The notes: a model not told the origin generated them from the sequence alone. 64,000 nucleotides of DNA from Lasiosphaeris hirsuta (GCA_030549175.1 JAUKUA010000002.1:3472001-3536000); one strand, 5' to 3'; numbered from the stretch's first letter, positions 42,099 through 54,767 are shown. Made by a program: numbers and translations.

Positions 42099-44414
42099 TC
42101 AACCCACCCGCCACCCGCTCCCCCGGCCCCTAATCCAGGGAGCGGGCGCCCTCAGCCTGAACCCGTCCTCGGCGTCCTGCAGCGTCATGACCAAGCGCCT
42201 GGTCAAGTTCTTCGCCTCTTTCGACCGATACGCATTCTGGTCCGCACTCTTCAGCAACGCCTGGGTATCATCGTCCAAGCCGTACGCCAGCGCGGGAAAC
42301 GCGCTTTCCTTCCACGCGGGGAGCTTGAGGCGGAACGTCTGGACGATGATGACGACAAAGTAGACGCAGCCCAGGCCGAGCGTGACGACGAGCAGGACGA
42401 AGAAGCCCCAGTCCACCTTGACGTGCAGGATGTAGCGCTCCACCTGGCCCGTGTGCTTCTCCGAAGATGTGTCGCGGATCTGTAAGTTGAGTCGTTGCGC
42501 GAAGTCGTTAAAGGTTGTATTCAAGTCCTTGGAGTTGTAGAAAATGTCGGCGATGGCGTTGCTCGCGGCCGGGTCCGAGACTGGATAGATGATGAAGCTG
42601 AGCTGCTCGTCCTCGTTGCCGTTGCTGTTGGTGCCTTCACGGCCTTTGCTCAGAAATATGCTTGTGATTACCAGCTGGGTACCCATGATGGTGGTTTGGG
42701 TGACATTAAAGACCCTCGTGATGTTGGCGTCTTTGAGCTCGTCTTCGGGGATATGCAGTTGGAGGTCAGTCCGAAAGAAGTCTTTTTCAGTGGTGTAATC
42801 AAAGGTTGGGTGGTGATCCTCCCAGATTCTCAAGTCCTCCGGGTCAATCCTGCTCCCTTCTTCCCTCTGGACGTCGCTAGCCCTCCATGACTGCGGTTCC
42901 CGGATGGCCCACGTGCCTACCTCGGTCTCTTTCAACAGGCCATTTTCGACGACAGATTCATATGCCTTTGCGCAAAAATACAGTCCGCATTCGGTTGATA
43001 TCGGTGTTGCATCTTCCCAGGCGATTTTGCTATTCATGTAGTCCTCGGATGCGCGCATCACGAGGAAGGTCGCAAAGGCTGTGTCGAGATCGTGAAAGCT
43101 TACCGAGGCTGAGTAGTCTGTGTTGAGAAATGCGGTAAGCAGGACGGGCGCCGGGGTCGAGTCGAGTTTGAAGAACTCGCCATTACGTTGCTTAATGTGT
43201 CCATACGAGAGATTATAGCCTGTGTAGGGAAGGCCCTCGGACGAGATAGTAGACGGGACGTACTGGTCGGTGCCTGTATCATCTCTGCTTGTTTCGCCGG
43301 AGAACTTGATGAGTTTGCTCGACTTGGAGACGTCGTTGCAACGGCTGCAGACGGCGGCTGTCGTGAAGAGCGGCCAGGTGCAGTTCCCTGTCCCGCAGAC
43401 AAAGCGCACAGACTGTTTGGTTGCGTCTTCGCCAAGAGACGTCTGATAAAATCCATCGTATATGGCAGATGTCATGCCAAAATCTGGCAGAATGGAGAAA
43501 ACGTCTGTCGGGAGGTCGATATCGCCCTCTCGAACGAATGCAGTTGGCGCGCCAGCTCGGACGAAGGACGAGCTGAGGTTGACATAATGAGTTACTGGAA
43601 GCGTGCTGGCGCCGGCGTCGACTCCATCAACCACGTCATTGTGGCCCCTGAATGACACGGTGGCCTGGAGAAAAGGGTCGACAAAGAGCGACGTGATGGT
43701 AACAAGGGCGCCGAGGACGGCCCAGTTCCTATGTATATGCTGAATCAGCAATGGAACATGGTCGTCAAACCGAAATCGGGTTTCTTACGTTGCCCTCGAC
43801 CAGATGAGCAGATGCAAGCTGCCCCAGGGGCCCCGGCTGGCCTCGTCAAACTTGTCAAAGACTCGGATCTCGTCCTCGCGCACCCGGAACCAGTTCCATT
43901 TGTGCTGACCGATGCAGGCGCTGATGGTAAAGGCGAGGCTTGCTTTCGAGACGACACCGAGGATTGAAATGACGGTATTGATCGAGGTCACAAACTTCCA
44001 GTCGTCCAAACGCCTCCCATCGTATGTGGAGAGAACGACGGCTGCAGCCACGAGGGCGCCGATCGAGAGGGCTAGGGCGGCAAACTCGAGGGCCCAGTCG
44101 GACCAGCGCCGCCGAGGGCCATGGCTGGATTTCAGGGCGGCCCCGATGGGCTCAGGTTCGTATTTAGGCTCGTACGTGGTGTCTGCGTAGACTGGGCCTT
44201 CCGATTTGAAGGTGGCCGACTCGGGGACCAACGTTATTGGAGATACATAGTCGACCTGGTCGGCATGCGGGTATTGTGCCCAATCTTGGTGGTTATCATT
44301 GTACGGGACACTGCCGTTGGCTGTGAATTGGTGGTCTTGGAGTGGCACCTGCGTCTGTGCTTGTGGTTGGTGGTCAGGTTCTTGCCGCTGCCGATGCAGT
44401 GGAAAGAACGACAT
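42099..44414 (-). CDS. DUF3176 family membrane protein, copy 2
   Basis: Exons 44414-43789 and 43728-42099 splice at WSRAT|NWAVLG, 751 residues; the start is ATG 44414 (MSFFPLHRQRQEPD). The N-tail is Gln/Pro-rich. It is followed by WSDWALE, TM1 (LALSIGALVAAAVVLSTY), TM2 (ISILGVVSKASLAFTISACI), and the family core GQHKWNWF with DEASRGPWGSLHLL. After the intron TM3 appears (VLGALVTITSLFVDPFLQ). The large luminal region has paired cysteines (CGTGNCTWP, the same CTWP block as copy 1) and many NxS/T sites. The last helix is WGFFVLLVVTLGLGCVYFVV, followed by LPAWKESAFPALAYGLD in the tail, the usual DUF3176 ending. The canonical core motifs here make this the more typical copy. Its role is unknown. 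It is not a recent duplicate of copy 1, since sequence identity is limited to motifs. Confidence 0.9.
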
Positions 44415-45438
44415 GTTCAAGTGTCGCTACAAGTGGAAAGCGCGGACGAGTACTCGCAGCGACACAACGGGAGCACGGGCAATTCCTGGAGAACAGCAAT
44501 ATGTACCAACACAATCGCGATTCGAGAATGCGGGGGCCCACGGGGCAGGCAGCTAGCCTTATGGCCAGTCTGTGAGCTCCCGAAAACCGGCACCTAAAGC
44601 ATGGATATGCAGCTCATCCATGGTGGATATCATGCGAGGCCTGGCTGGGAGCTGTCCGGCCACTGGCTATTGGCGACCAGCAGGACAGCAATTCGGGGGA
44701 AGCTGCATGAGCAACAGGGGTACCAACCACTGTTTGCCGATAATCCCGAACGTCCAGGTATAATTAGAGATGTGACCAAGGTGACTGGGAACGAGTTATA
44801 TGCTATTGCACCGAAGGATCAATTGCGCGGGGGGTCCTGTAACACACCATCCAACACCCGGACGGCTAGTCACATGTGTGTGGGTATGTCAAGTCCTCTT
44901 TCTGAGAGAAGGCTGAGGCAGTTGGCGCTAGACCCCATCCTTCAAGGTCGTGTGTGTGTTGGCTCTGCAATCGCCGATGCAAATTAGCGATTCTACCTGA
45001 AAGGAAGGTGAGTAAGTATTGTGGCAAACCGGCAACCGAGGGCGAGTATAATAATGGTGTCTGCAGATGCGTTGATACATGTGTTGTAAATGCAAGGGGG
45101 TTATGCCACTGGCCAGTCGACCAATGGCAGGCTGAGCTGCTTTTATGTTGCATGAGAGGCTGCGGCGGGTCGACGACAGTCGAATGCGGTGAGAGAAGTT
45201 AAAAGTCGCTGTCGCCGTCATTTTCAACGCCAGGTTGGAACAATACTCCTGGAAAGGGAAAAAGGATAAACGCCTCGCTTTTTTCTACAGTAAATATGCC
45301 CCTGGTATCATTTTATGACGCACCATGGAAAGATCCAACCAGCCCTGCTTATCATGGCAGTTCATCTACGCCGTGCCGCTCGTATGCAGCGCAGTCCTCG
45401 TCGCGTCAGAACAATCGTTCCTGTTCGGCCTTGTCCCC
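44415..45438. other. Intergenic between DUF3176 copy 2 and PRP17, no gene seen
   Basis: Frames at 44601-45227 overlap on both strands and have no motif. The right end is the 3' flank of PRP17. Confidence 0.45.
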
Positions 45439-47119
45439 CTAATCCCACATCTTGATCTCTCCCTTGGCTCCTGCCGTAAAGACCTTGCTCGTCTCCTGTT
45501 CGGACCATGCGACACAGTTGACGGAGCCGCCCGAGCTGTCGGCTTGGATCTTGTGATACATCTTGCACGTCTTGAAGTCCCAGAAACAGACATAGCCGGC
45601 CGTATCGCCTGATACGACAAACTGGCCGTCGGGACTGCACGTGAGGCCGATGGCGCTGCCTGCTGTGTTGTGGCCGCGCCATGACTTCTTGCGGTTTTGC
45701 CGGAACTTGTCCGATGCCGCCGAGTAGGCCACAATCGAGTTGTCGCTGCACTGGTACAGTACATATTTGCCGCTCGGGTGCTGCGTTGACTTGGTGAGGG
45801 CAAACATGTCGGGTTCGCTGCATCCTGGTTAGCAAAGCAGTCAAAGGAGCAGCAGCGGAGGATAAACCCATGAGGTCGAGTACATACCTGATGGTCTTGA
45901 TCTCCACCGGAATGCCATACTCCCACACCCTGAGTGACCTGTCGTCCGAGGTGGTCATGAAGCGGCGGTTCTCGTCGACAAACTCGATGGTGTTGATGGC
46001 GTTCAAGTGGTGATCGTACTCCTGAACTACCTCGCTGCCCACGCGGCTGTCGTACTGCAGAATCCTGTTGTCCGACAGGCCCGCCAGGAACTCGTGGCCC
46101 TGGTCGGCCGACGGGTTGAACTTGATGACGTGTGGCGTCTTGCCCGGATTGAACCGGTTGACGCACTGCCCCGTCTCTGTGTCCCACAGCTTAATCCACC
46201 GGTCGAACCCGCCCGACAGGAACTTTGTGCCATCGGCATTGAACGACAAGTCCGTGATAGCCTTGGAGTGTCCAGAAAACGTCCGCAGCAGCTCTCTTGA
46301 CCGGTACACATCCCAGATCTTGATCGTGCCGTCCGCCCCGCCCGACAAGCCGAGATGACTCGACCGCGGGAAGAGCTGCAGCGACGTGACAGGCTTGGTG
46401 TGGAACTTCCACGTATGCAGCAGCTTCTTCGGGATGTAATTCGTAACGCTCCCGGCCTCCTTCTGCAGCGACACATCCAAGTCCTGGGGGACATGCATGT
46501 ACGTGCGGCCGAGGTAGTCGTACTGGCTCTCGGCATGGAACGTCGTCGTCTCGTCTCCCAGCGCCTCGACCTCCTTCCTCCGGGCTAGGGACCCCGCCGG
46601 CGCCTTCAAAACTGTCCCGCTTGGCACAACCTCCTCATCCCCCTCCTCTTCCACCACATACTCCTCACCACTCCCCAGCTCAGCCTCATCCACCTCCACC
46701 TCCTCATACTCGACCCTCTTGTACTTTGCCCATGGCCCGACATAGGCCCCGTCGCCATCGGCGACCGTCGCGCTCCCCTTGCTTTCCCGCATCCCCCTCA
46801 GCTTGGCGGCCTGCTCCTTGGCCTGCCTTGAGGTGAGGAACTCGCGCTCGGGGCCGCCGCCGCGCTCGACGGCGCGGTGCTTGGCGCGGAACGTGTGCTC
46901 GCTGATGAACGTCTCGGATGCATACCCCGTCAGAACGTTCTTGCGCTTGAGCATGGCCTGCTCGGCCTCATCTTTGTACGGGTTGGCGGGGCCGAGGCGC
47001 GGGCGACTGAGGTCGTCGCCTGTGTAGGGCACCACGGCGTGATCGGCCGTGGCCTCCTGCCGGACGACAAGCGCGTCTTTGACCGAGAGGTTCGGGGGGT
47101 ATTCTTCAAAGTCGGCCAT
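45439..47119 (-). CDS. PRP17: Pre-mRNA splicing factor PRP17/CDC40 (WD40)
   Basis: Exons 47119-45888 and 45817-45439 (GTATGT intron with CTAAC branch) give 536 residues. MADFEEYPPN starts the hydrophilic N-terminal half with conserved blocks (GPANPYK, LTGYASETFISEHTFRAKHR, PWAKYK, ESQYDYLGRTYMHVP). A seven-bladed WD40 domain follows from about 230 (KLLHTWKFHTKPVTSLQLFP, GGADGTIKIWDVY, SGHSKAITDLSFN, GGFDRWIKLWDTETG, SDDRSLRVWEYG, then after the intron PSGKYVLYQCSDNSI, GDTAGYVCFWDF, GEIKMWD). The last blade and stop lie in exon 2. PRP17 acts in the second catalytic step of splicing, in the nucleus. A long upstream extension of the frame to 47419 is not used; ATG 47119 matches orthologues. Confidence 0.95.
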
Positions 47120-48087
47120 GGTGATCGTGTGGCTGCTGTGATGTGTGGATGAAAAGTTGGGCGCGTCGTGGTGGTGCGAAGCCAAATGGCAATGCAAGAA
47201 GAGTCTCGAATCTCGACAGCCAATCCAGTCAGCGCGTTTCTTGGGCCAAGTTGGCAAAAATGTCGGGGCAAAATGCGCACGGACCACAGCCATCGGCGGC
47301 CCTTGGATTAGTTTTCGGGGGACAAGCTTTGGAGAACCGGCTCGTGCAAAACGCTCCGACCAGGAGGCGCAAAGTTTGGCAACAGTAGGCATGCCTATGA
47401 CGAAATCTGGAGCTTTCAAGATCAGGGAAGCCTAGCTCGATCAAAAGCCAGCACAAAAATAACAGCCGAGAATATGGTTCAAACCCCAGAGCCTTATAAC
47501 ATGGTTTGGGCCTCATGGCAGAGGAGAAACAGGGGATAAAAACTTCTTAGAGCTAAAACACCAAAGGCATACATAAATAGGTATTTCTGATCGTTCAACA
47601 GGACACATAGCCTTTGCGCCCCTGACTCCGTCAGTGATGTTGCGTACGTGTGCCGTGTCGAGACACGCCTCCATTCCATGTGTTCCGTGGGTTCATCCAT
47701 GGCAGACAGAAATCTAACGCCCATCTCCCTCCTCCTCCTCGTGCCACTGTATTATCCAGACCCGAGTCTTGCGCAAATAGGTATCGTCCCCTCCAGCATG
47801 CCATCCTTGTCATAGATGTTGTAGTAAAGCCAAATCATTGCCCGCCATGTCCTTTCGTAGTGTCATTCACCGTTTCGAACGTCCCAAACCTCGCCGCCCG
47901 CCTCGGTAATTTGATCCTAGGTCCTCTCGATGCTCCAACCGCTGCCCATCAACTACCACGCTGCGTCGCGCCAAATATTGACGCTATGCACGAGGCGAAT
48001 CCGTCTCGGCCCTATACCTGAGGGCGCAAAGTACGAGGCCCACAATTACCGCCCGCTCTTCTGGCCCAGTTGCGGCAGCGATGATGA
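47120..48087. other. Intergenic (PRP17 promoter and ERV14 3' flank)
   Basis: No coding-like frame. The region upstream of PRP17 (47120-47470) is the likely promoter. 47700-48080 probably contains the ERV14 3' UTR. Confidence 0.45.
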
Positions 48088-48776
48088 TTAGTGAGCTTCG
48101 TCCTTGATCAGGGCGACAATCATGCTGTACAGATAAAAGAAGAAGAGAATCAGGTGGAAGCCGAGTTTCGTGAAGGATTCCTGAAAGCCAGTATATTAGC
48201 TTTTTGACTCAACAAAACTTGCGCCTGCGGTTCTCGAGTGCGTACCTTCTTGTGCACATTCAGCTTGCGGAAGATCTCGGTCGCATCCAAGAGATGCGTG
48301 TTGTCAACGATCCTAATTGACTCGAGTTAGCAAGGCCCCACCCCCACGGCACAGCACTGCCAGCGGATCGGATTTCCAACATACTTCTTGACGTTCCAGC
48401 CGAGGAGCGGCAGGTTGAGGATCAAGGGGAGCCAATAGCCGTTGATGAGGAACATAAACGTGAGGAATCCATGGACGGCGACTTCGGGGATGATGTACGT
48501 GTTGAGGCGGTTGCAGAGGTCAATCGGGTTGATGTAGTCACTGTGACACAGAGCAGGATACGTTAGCATATGTTGACAGGGCCAAAGCAGGAAAGGCACA
48601 GATATGACGCAGCCATGGCAGGCCAGGCTGGCGGGTTGATAGGCCGCGGGTGAGCGCCGGAGGAAGCTTTCTTACCATTCTAAATCGCTGTACATAATCG
48701 TGAAGAAGACCTGGAGGAAGAGGTTGACGGCATTTATAAGCACGGCGAAGAGGTATAACCAAGCCTCGCCCGACAT
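48088..48776 (-). CDS. ERV14: ER-vesicle cargo receptor Erv14/cornichon
   Basis: Four exons, 48776-48676, 48540-48385, 48312-48246 and 48180-48088, all in phase, 138 residues, the normal size for the family. Sequence blocks are canonical: [60 protein letters not shown], then KKYVG is intronic and is replaced after splicing by [20 protein letters not shown], and the C-terminal helix [18 protein letters not shown]. It has three membrane spans. It is a COPII adaptor that recruits transmembrane cargo for ER export. No defects are seen. The introns are 134, 72 and 65 nt. Confidence 0.97.
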
Positions 48777-50031
48777 TTTGAAGAGCTCTGAGACCGTCGA
48801 GAGCTAGGTAGCTAGGTAGGGAGGAAAATGGGTCGGAGTTCCGCAAACGTGGCCAGAGGGCGATACAAGGTGCGGCTCTAGATGAGGAGTATGCGATGGC
48901 GTTGCGCGCGACGCTGGATTTGTTGGGGGGTTGCGTAAAGCTAGACACAGAGCTGACACGAGGGGGGAGAGCTGGGGCCTGTGGGATCAAGATCTTGGTA
49001 TCTTCGCGCCGATGTCGCTATTGATGGCGGACGAGTTCTGCTATTGCGGCGACAGGAAAAAAATGGTCACGACGGTGTAGATTGTTCGGATTGTGTGGCT
49101 GGGAGATAGAAGGTCGGAGATGGAGGCGAAGCTCGAACACACGTGTGGTGGGAGTATGTGGATAGATGCTTGCTCAGGTTGGAGGTGGTCGGCGGTCGGG
49201 GCAATCCGAGTCTCCCAACCTAGGATGATGAAAGGGCACGGTACCGCAACGCAGCACAAGGCAGGCGGCTGGAATTTTCGGGGTGGTCCAAGCTTTTCGC
49301 AGGGGTGCTTGTCGCCCTGTTGAGGGAGGGGCGGGTGTGGGGTTTCAAGGTTGGCACAGGTTCATTGACGGAAAACAATCCCATTCAACAAGTTATTAGC
49401 TGTCTAGTTTGGATCTTTCAGAGCATGATGGAAGTCTTAGTTTATGTTTTGATGTTCTGTGGTATGCTGCGTTCAAAGCTGTCAATATTTACTTTCCTTG
49501 CGTCCCGTCTTCACTGCATCAAGTTGAGCTCATCTTATCCGACGGGTCAGGGACTTGGCCACCTTCAATACGGGACTCGAGCCAGAGACACAAACACAGC
49601 TAAAAACAAGGTATAGTGCATCTTGTTACACTGCCTTGGGGTGTAAATCTAGCTGGTAATATCGTGCCAAGTTGTATGGTCATATCGCCGCTGGTCTATC
49701 GAGCCCTGCATGCTACCCGCCTTGGAAAATATCCTGCCGAAATTCACCACGGGTGTTGTGGTTTAGATCACATACCATCCCAATTTGTACAACACCATTT
49801 CATGTCCCCATGCAATCCGCCCGTGGTTTATTGCTACGCTGCCCGCCTTGATACCCTTGAGGCGAACATGCCTAATGCAACCTGGCTGCCGAATGCGAAC
49901 TTTTATGCATGGCTTAACCATTGCTAAGCTCTTTGGGCATCATGCTCGCGAAGTCACGTAGCAAGAAAACGCTACAAACAGCTGCTTTGTAAATTTTCGG
50001 TGTATAGTTCTTTCGCTTTTGGTAGCATTTT
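48777..50031. other. Intergenic between ERV14 and MAP1, no gene seen
   Basis: Small frames (48538-48990 minus over the ERV14 intron and promoter; 49305-49927 plus) lack motifs. The right part (49930-50031) is the MAP1 3' flank. Confidence 0.45.
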
Positions 50032-51409
50032 CTACGCCTCGCCATTGGCTACCGGGAGCGATATCGCACCGCCTGGCGAGTTCGGCTGTCTCGCCGTCAA
50101 GACCTCAACACCGGTCTCGGTCACGAGTAGAGTATGCTCTGTATCCAAAAGTCAGCTACTTCCACCTTGTCAAGCATGTGGTAGACTTACCGAATTGGGC
50201 GGTCTTCTTGCCGTCAATCGTTGTGCTCGTCCAGTTGTCCGGCCAGGTCACATCACGGTACTTGCCAAGAGCAATCATGGGCTCAATGGTAAAGGTCATA
50301 CCGGGCTTGCACTCGCCAACGGCCTTGTTGCGGGCGTAGTGGGGAATGTTGGGCGGGCAGTGGAAGATGCTGTTGATGCCGTGGCCGACATAGGTCCGGA
50401 TAACACTGCAGTTCTTGGACTTAGCGTGCTTCTCAATTACGTTGCCAAACTCGCGGAACAGCGTGCCAGGCTTCACCAGCTTGATGGCCTCCTCCAGACA
50501 CTCGCGCGCAGCCTCGACAACACGGACAGTATCCGGGTCCGCCTTAGCCCTGTCGCCGACATAATATGTCTCGTTCAGGTCGCCGTGGAAGCCTTCGTGG
50601 TAGAGGGTTACATCGAGGTTAATAATATCTCCGTCTATCAGAATCCGCTTATCCGGAATACCGTGGCAGATGACCTCATTGAGTGATGTGCAAACCGACT
50701 TGGGGAAGTGGTTGTAGTTGAGCGGCGACGGATAAGACTGTTGTTTGTCAGTACATTCTGGAGAAGAAAAAGGGGGTAAACCGGGGAATCGCTCTGACAT
50801 TCCGCTCAATGCAAGCGTTGTGCACGATCTCGTCGATCTCATCGGTGGTGATACCCGGTCTGACAGCAGCAGCTGCGATATCGAGGACCTCACGCGCCAG
50901 TCGGCAAACCTTGCGCATGCCATCCTGGGCCTTAGCATCAAGCAGCTCGATCTTGTTTGCGCGGGCAATGCGGCCCGACTTGGGGATGCCATCTTCCGCG
51001 TAGTCAGGATGGGGGGATCGACTTGGGTACGGTGCGTCTTGGGGAGAGAGGATAGACTGGGCGGAGGGGTCCGGTGAAGGAGAAGCTCGGAAAGGGGTTG
51101 AAGTAGCCGGTTTCTGGATCAGGTTTAGATACGACCTTGGGTGTAAAGAATCGGTGGAAAATACTGGTTTCTGTCTTGCCATGCATAGACTTGTGCGTAT
51201 TCTGAAAGCCATAAAGGTTAGCATTTGGCGGGTGGATCCAGGAGCGGCCGGAACCAGAAACCCACCCAGTTCTTCTTGAAGCAATCCTGTGAGCAAAAAA
51301 AGCTGTCCTTGATGCCCAAGCTCAAGCATTTGGGGCATTGCAGGGTGCCGGCATCGTTGTCGCAGTCAGCGCCGAGGCACTTTCTCTTGGTGGGGGGCTC
51401 TTCGGCCAT
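50032..51409 (-). CDS. MAP1: Methionine aminopeptidase 1 with a one-base frameshift in exon 2
   Basis: Exons 51409-51266, 51201-50799, 50737-50191 and 50138-50032. Exon 1 encodes the N-terminal zinc-finger ribosome-binding region ([30 protein letters not shown]). Exons 2-4 encode the metallopeptidase: [29 protein letters not shown] (substrate His), [20 protein letters not shown] (metal aspartates), [24 protein letters not shown] and the final [14 protein letters not shown]. Exon 2 is 403 nt where 402 is required. The frame changes at a run of six C (51011-51016 on the plus strand as G); one fewer would read [14 protein letters not shown], the conserved sequence. No intron can account for it. 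MAP1 is usually important for growth, so an assembly error is as likely as a true mutation. It acts co-translationally in the cytosol. Confidence 0.92.
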
Positions 51410-51907
51410 GGCGTTTCCAGGATCTCGACGTCGAGAAAGGAGGGACCTAAGAATAGACAACAGTTGGAGGGCTTTGCCGTCAGTTGAAGTCGCGCTTGAG
51501 AGGTAGTAGCACTGGTAAATTGTGCCCGTGTTTGCGTGTGTCGATGCAGTGGCCGTGTGCGAGGTTACAAAGAGCGTATCACTTTCGCGGCAACTTGAAC
51601 TGGTGTCAAGGCTCGGTGGTTTCGGTCTCGAGCTTTTCAATATTTTTGGCACCCATGGATGTCGCCTCGAAGGGCGCACAGTGGCGGAACGGCAGTGACA
51701 GGGGTAAGCAGTGCCTCTCATCAGTCTTCGCCTGCGTGCTTACCTAACCAGATCATGATGAGCCCACTTTGCACACCAGCAGCCAGGGGTTGCAAGCAAT
51801 CCGACAATAGCCGGTGGGCTGGCCATCCAAGGTCCGGGCGTTTCGGCAGCACCAACTCAACTTCAACGGCTGATTCATTCATGACTTGGGGCAATGTTGA
51901 AGTGAAA
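51410..51907. promoter_or_regulatory. Divergent promoter region between MAP1 and the kynurenine monooxygenase gene
   Basis: About 500 nt separate the two divergent start codons. The plus frame open here (from 51659) continues into the monooxygenase but shows no conserved residues before MSKLDMDQ, so it is treated as leader. Confidence 0.45.
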
Positions 51908-53670
51908 ATGTCAAAATTGGACATGGATCAAAAACAGAAGATTATTGTGGTCGGCGCAGGCCCGGTGGGATCGCTTGCCGCATTGTATGCTGCCAATAGA
52001 GGCTACAATGTCGAAATCTACGAGCTTCGAAGTGGTAAGGCGCTCCGTTTGCTCTCTTGCTGAGTTGAGACAGTTCAGCCACCTGCGATTTCTCTCGGAC
52101 GCGCTCTCGCAGTACAAGTCTGAGCTGCCCCTATCCGCGCATCTTGATATTATATCTCCACCGTTCACGGGCAACTGATCTCGACCACTCATTAATCGCG
52201 CATTCGCTAACACGATGACCAGATTTGCGAGACCCGTCGACGACTCCTCTCAACTTCACCAGGTCCATCAATTTGGCCCTATCGGAGCGCGGCATCAATG
52301 CCATGCGGCATGCCGGCCAGCCAAAGCTTATTGACCATGTCATGGGTGCCACTATTCCCATGAGAGGGCGGATGCTTCACCTGAGGAAGCGCAACGGCAG
52401 CCTTGCTGAAGAATCTCAAGACTACGATGCGCACGGCAGGGTACAAAATTTCCCCTCTGCTACTCACTCGATGCTAACGGCATAGTTAGTCCATTCTTGC
52501 CATTGATCGTGGAGGCCTCAACAAGCGGCTGCTCGACATTCTCGAGGAGATGCCCAATGTCAAGTTCTTATTCAATCACAAACTCACGCGGGCCGACCTC
52601 GAAAAGAAAAGGGCTTGGTTCCACGTTCGTGAAGCAGACACTTTAATCGAAGTCGATTTTGACCTCATGATTGGAGCCGACGGCGCCCACTCTGCTGTGA
52701 GACAACAAATGATGAAATTTACTCGCATGGACTATTCACAACAGTACATCGACACCTTGTGGTGCGAGTTCCAGATCCAGCCGCGTGAAATCGGTCCCGG
52801 GACAGACCCAAACAGCAAGTTTAGGATATCGGCAAATCATCTACACATCTGGCCAGGCCGCAACTTTATGTTCATTGCCATCCCTAGCGAAGTTAGCAGC
52901 CCCGGCCGTACGAGACTCATGACACCGGCTGATCTTCTTCACAGGATGGGTCATTCACATGTACCCTCTTTGCTCCGCCCGCCGTGTTCGCAGAACTCGA
53001 AGCCGACCTTGAGGGGTCTCAGCTCGTCGAATTCTTCGACAAGTACTTTCCCGGCGTCACCTCGCATATCCCGCCGCCAGAACTCATCGCCTCCTTCCGA
53101 CAGAACCCTCACCTTCCTCTCATCAACATCAAGTGCAAGCCACATCATTTCTCGTCATCTGCCGTTATCGTTGGCGATGCTGCCCATGCCATGGTGCCCT
53201 TCTACGGTCAGGGCATGAACGCCGGGCTCGAGGACGTACGTATCTTGTTCGAAACGCTTGACAAGTATGCCGCTGAGGAAGCTGGTGCCACCCCGGCGTC
53301 GCGGCGTGCCCTCGCCCTGAACGAGTACACGGCCGCGCGGACTCCGGATGCCTTCGCAATCAACGACCTCGCACTGCAGAATTACGTTGAAATGCGCGCT
53401 TCGGTGCTGTCGACTACCTACCGTCTGCGCAAAGCCATCGAGGAAGCGTTGTCGGTATACGTGCCGTGGCTTGGCTGGCAGACCAAGTACTCGCGTGTGT
53501 CATTTGGAAACGAACCGTACTCGGTCGTTGTCACTAAGAGCGAGTACCAAGCGGTACTTATCACAAGGTTCTCGGCGTTGGCCACGTTACTCGCCGCAGG
53601 CTACCTCGCAAGGCCGTTGTGGAGGCTGTTATTCTCAGTTGTCGTGCGGGTGTGGGGTAAAATGCCATGA
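51908..53670 (+). CDS. BNA4: Kynurenine 3-monooxygenase
   Basis: Exons 51908-52034, 52223-52440, 52490-52891 and 52945-53670 give 490 residues. FAD-binding GxGxxG is [13 protein letters not shown] at about 15-25. The diagnostic KMO stretch [11 protein letters not shown] is in exon 2 (the arginine/tyrosine substrate region). DG motif: [15 protein letters not shown] motif: [24 protein letters not shown] near 322-345. The C-terminus has a hydrophobic anchor ([20 protein letters not shown]) followed by basic residues, as expected for attachment to the mitochondrial outer membrane. It hydroxylates L-kynurenine with NADPH and O2 in the tryptophan-to-NAD route. The first ATG (51908) is used; a second at 51923 is also possible. 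Intron 3 is only 53 nt; all splice sites are GT-AG. Confidence 0.94.
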
Positions 53671-54651
53671 GGTTGATATAGACCCCCGTGGAGGCGCCGG
53701 CGTTAGTACTGGTGGTGCTTGTATATCTTTCTGTAAGCTCTATAGCTGTTCGGTCTCGAATCTAGCTCTCCACAACTCGCTTTTTCCTTCCAAAGGTCGC
53801 CATCTGAAATTCCAGCTTCCTCCGTGAAAGGGACGGGAACGCGGAGTAGGGCAGGGTGTCGGACCAATAATAGTTCGCTCGATAAACATGCCTGCGGGCT
53901 CGCCGGCTGCGTAATATGGAGTGCCGAGAGACGATACGCTGGCATGATAGATTCTCAGTCGTGCCTCTATTCCATCTTTCATATTGGCTGACATCATCAA
54001 TCAGCTGTTCTTCACACGAAGTAGCTTTGAATACCCGACAATCCACAATTTATGTAATCACCCGGAGTCTAAAATAATACTAGAGCGCTGCACTATAGAG
54101 ATTGAGAAGAAAAAGAGATAAAGAAGAAGAAAAGGAATCCCGCATGCCGGAACCGTGGAAAGGAGGAACTAGGTCCAGAAGCCACTGCGGGCACACAGAA
54201 CGAGACGACGGCGAAGGCAGCGGACGGGGTGTCCATATCAGCTAGGCAAATTCAACTAGCGGGGGTAGGGGGGGTCGTCGCAATACTAGAAACGTCGGGT
54301 CCATCGGGTGTATGTCTGCTCCTTCCCTACATAATTGGATGCATACAGTATGTTGTTAGCATGGAAAGGGTAATTAATCAATGTCCTGCAATCCATCCGT
54401 GTCGAGTGATGTCAAAACCCTGGAATATTAGGGGCGTAGACCCTTTCCCCCCAACCTGAAGGCAGTGTCAGTTCGCAAAAAGATACAGATGACTACCTAC
54501 CTATCATGCGATTATTTGATTCGCGCGGATTGTTTACTAGCGGTATCCATCAGCTAAATAATGACGTATTTACATATGGAGCCGTGGGGCCAATCCTCGC
54601 CGCCTTTTTCGAGCGAAGCATAACTTTCTTTTTGAGGCTTTTTCCTCTCAC
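53671..54651. other. Intergenic, no gene seen
   Basis: Mostly unremarkable sequence; purine-rich (GAAGAAGAAAAGG) near 54105-54140. Frames at 53703-54046 on the minus strand have no motif. Confidence 0.4.
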
Positions 54652-54759
54652 ATCCAAACCTATCCGCAATTTTCTCCATCCAAACCTATCCTAATTTTCC
54701 TCGATCCAAACCCATCCCAATTTTCCTCGATCCAAACCTATCCGCAATTTTCCTCGATT
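54652..54759 (+). repeat. Tandem repeat, about four 26-27-nt units, directly upstream of the HNH gene start
   Basis: Units of the form ATCCAAACCTATCC + (G)CAATTTTCCTCG occur four times with small substitutions, ending eight bases before ATG 54768. It would lie in the 5' leader or core promoter. Confidence 0.8.
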
Positions 54760-54767
54760 ACTACACA

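Noticed and set aside
50799..51201. An extra intron or programmed frameshift in MAP1 exon 2
   Set aside because: Only GT-AG spacings of about 20-25 nt exist around the break, too short for an intron. The break is at a homopolymer with no known frameshift signal.
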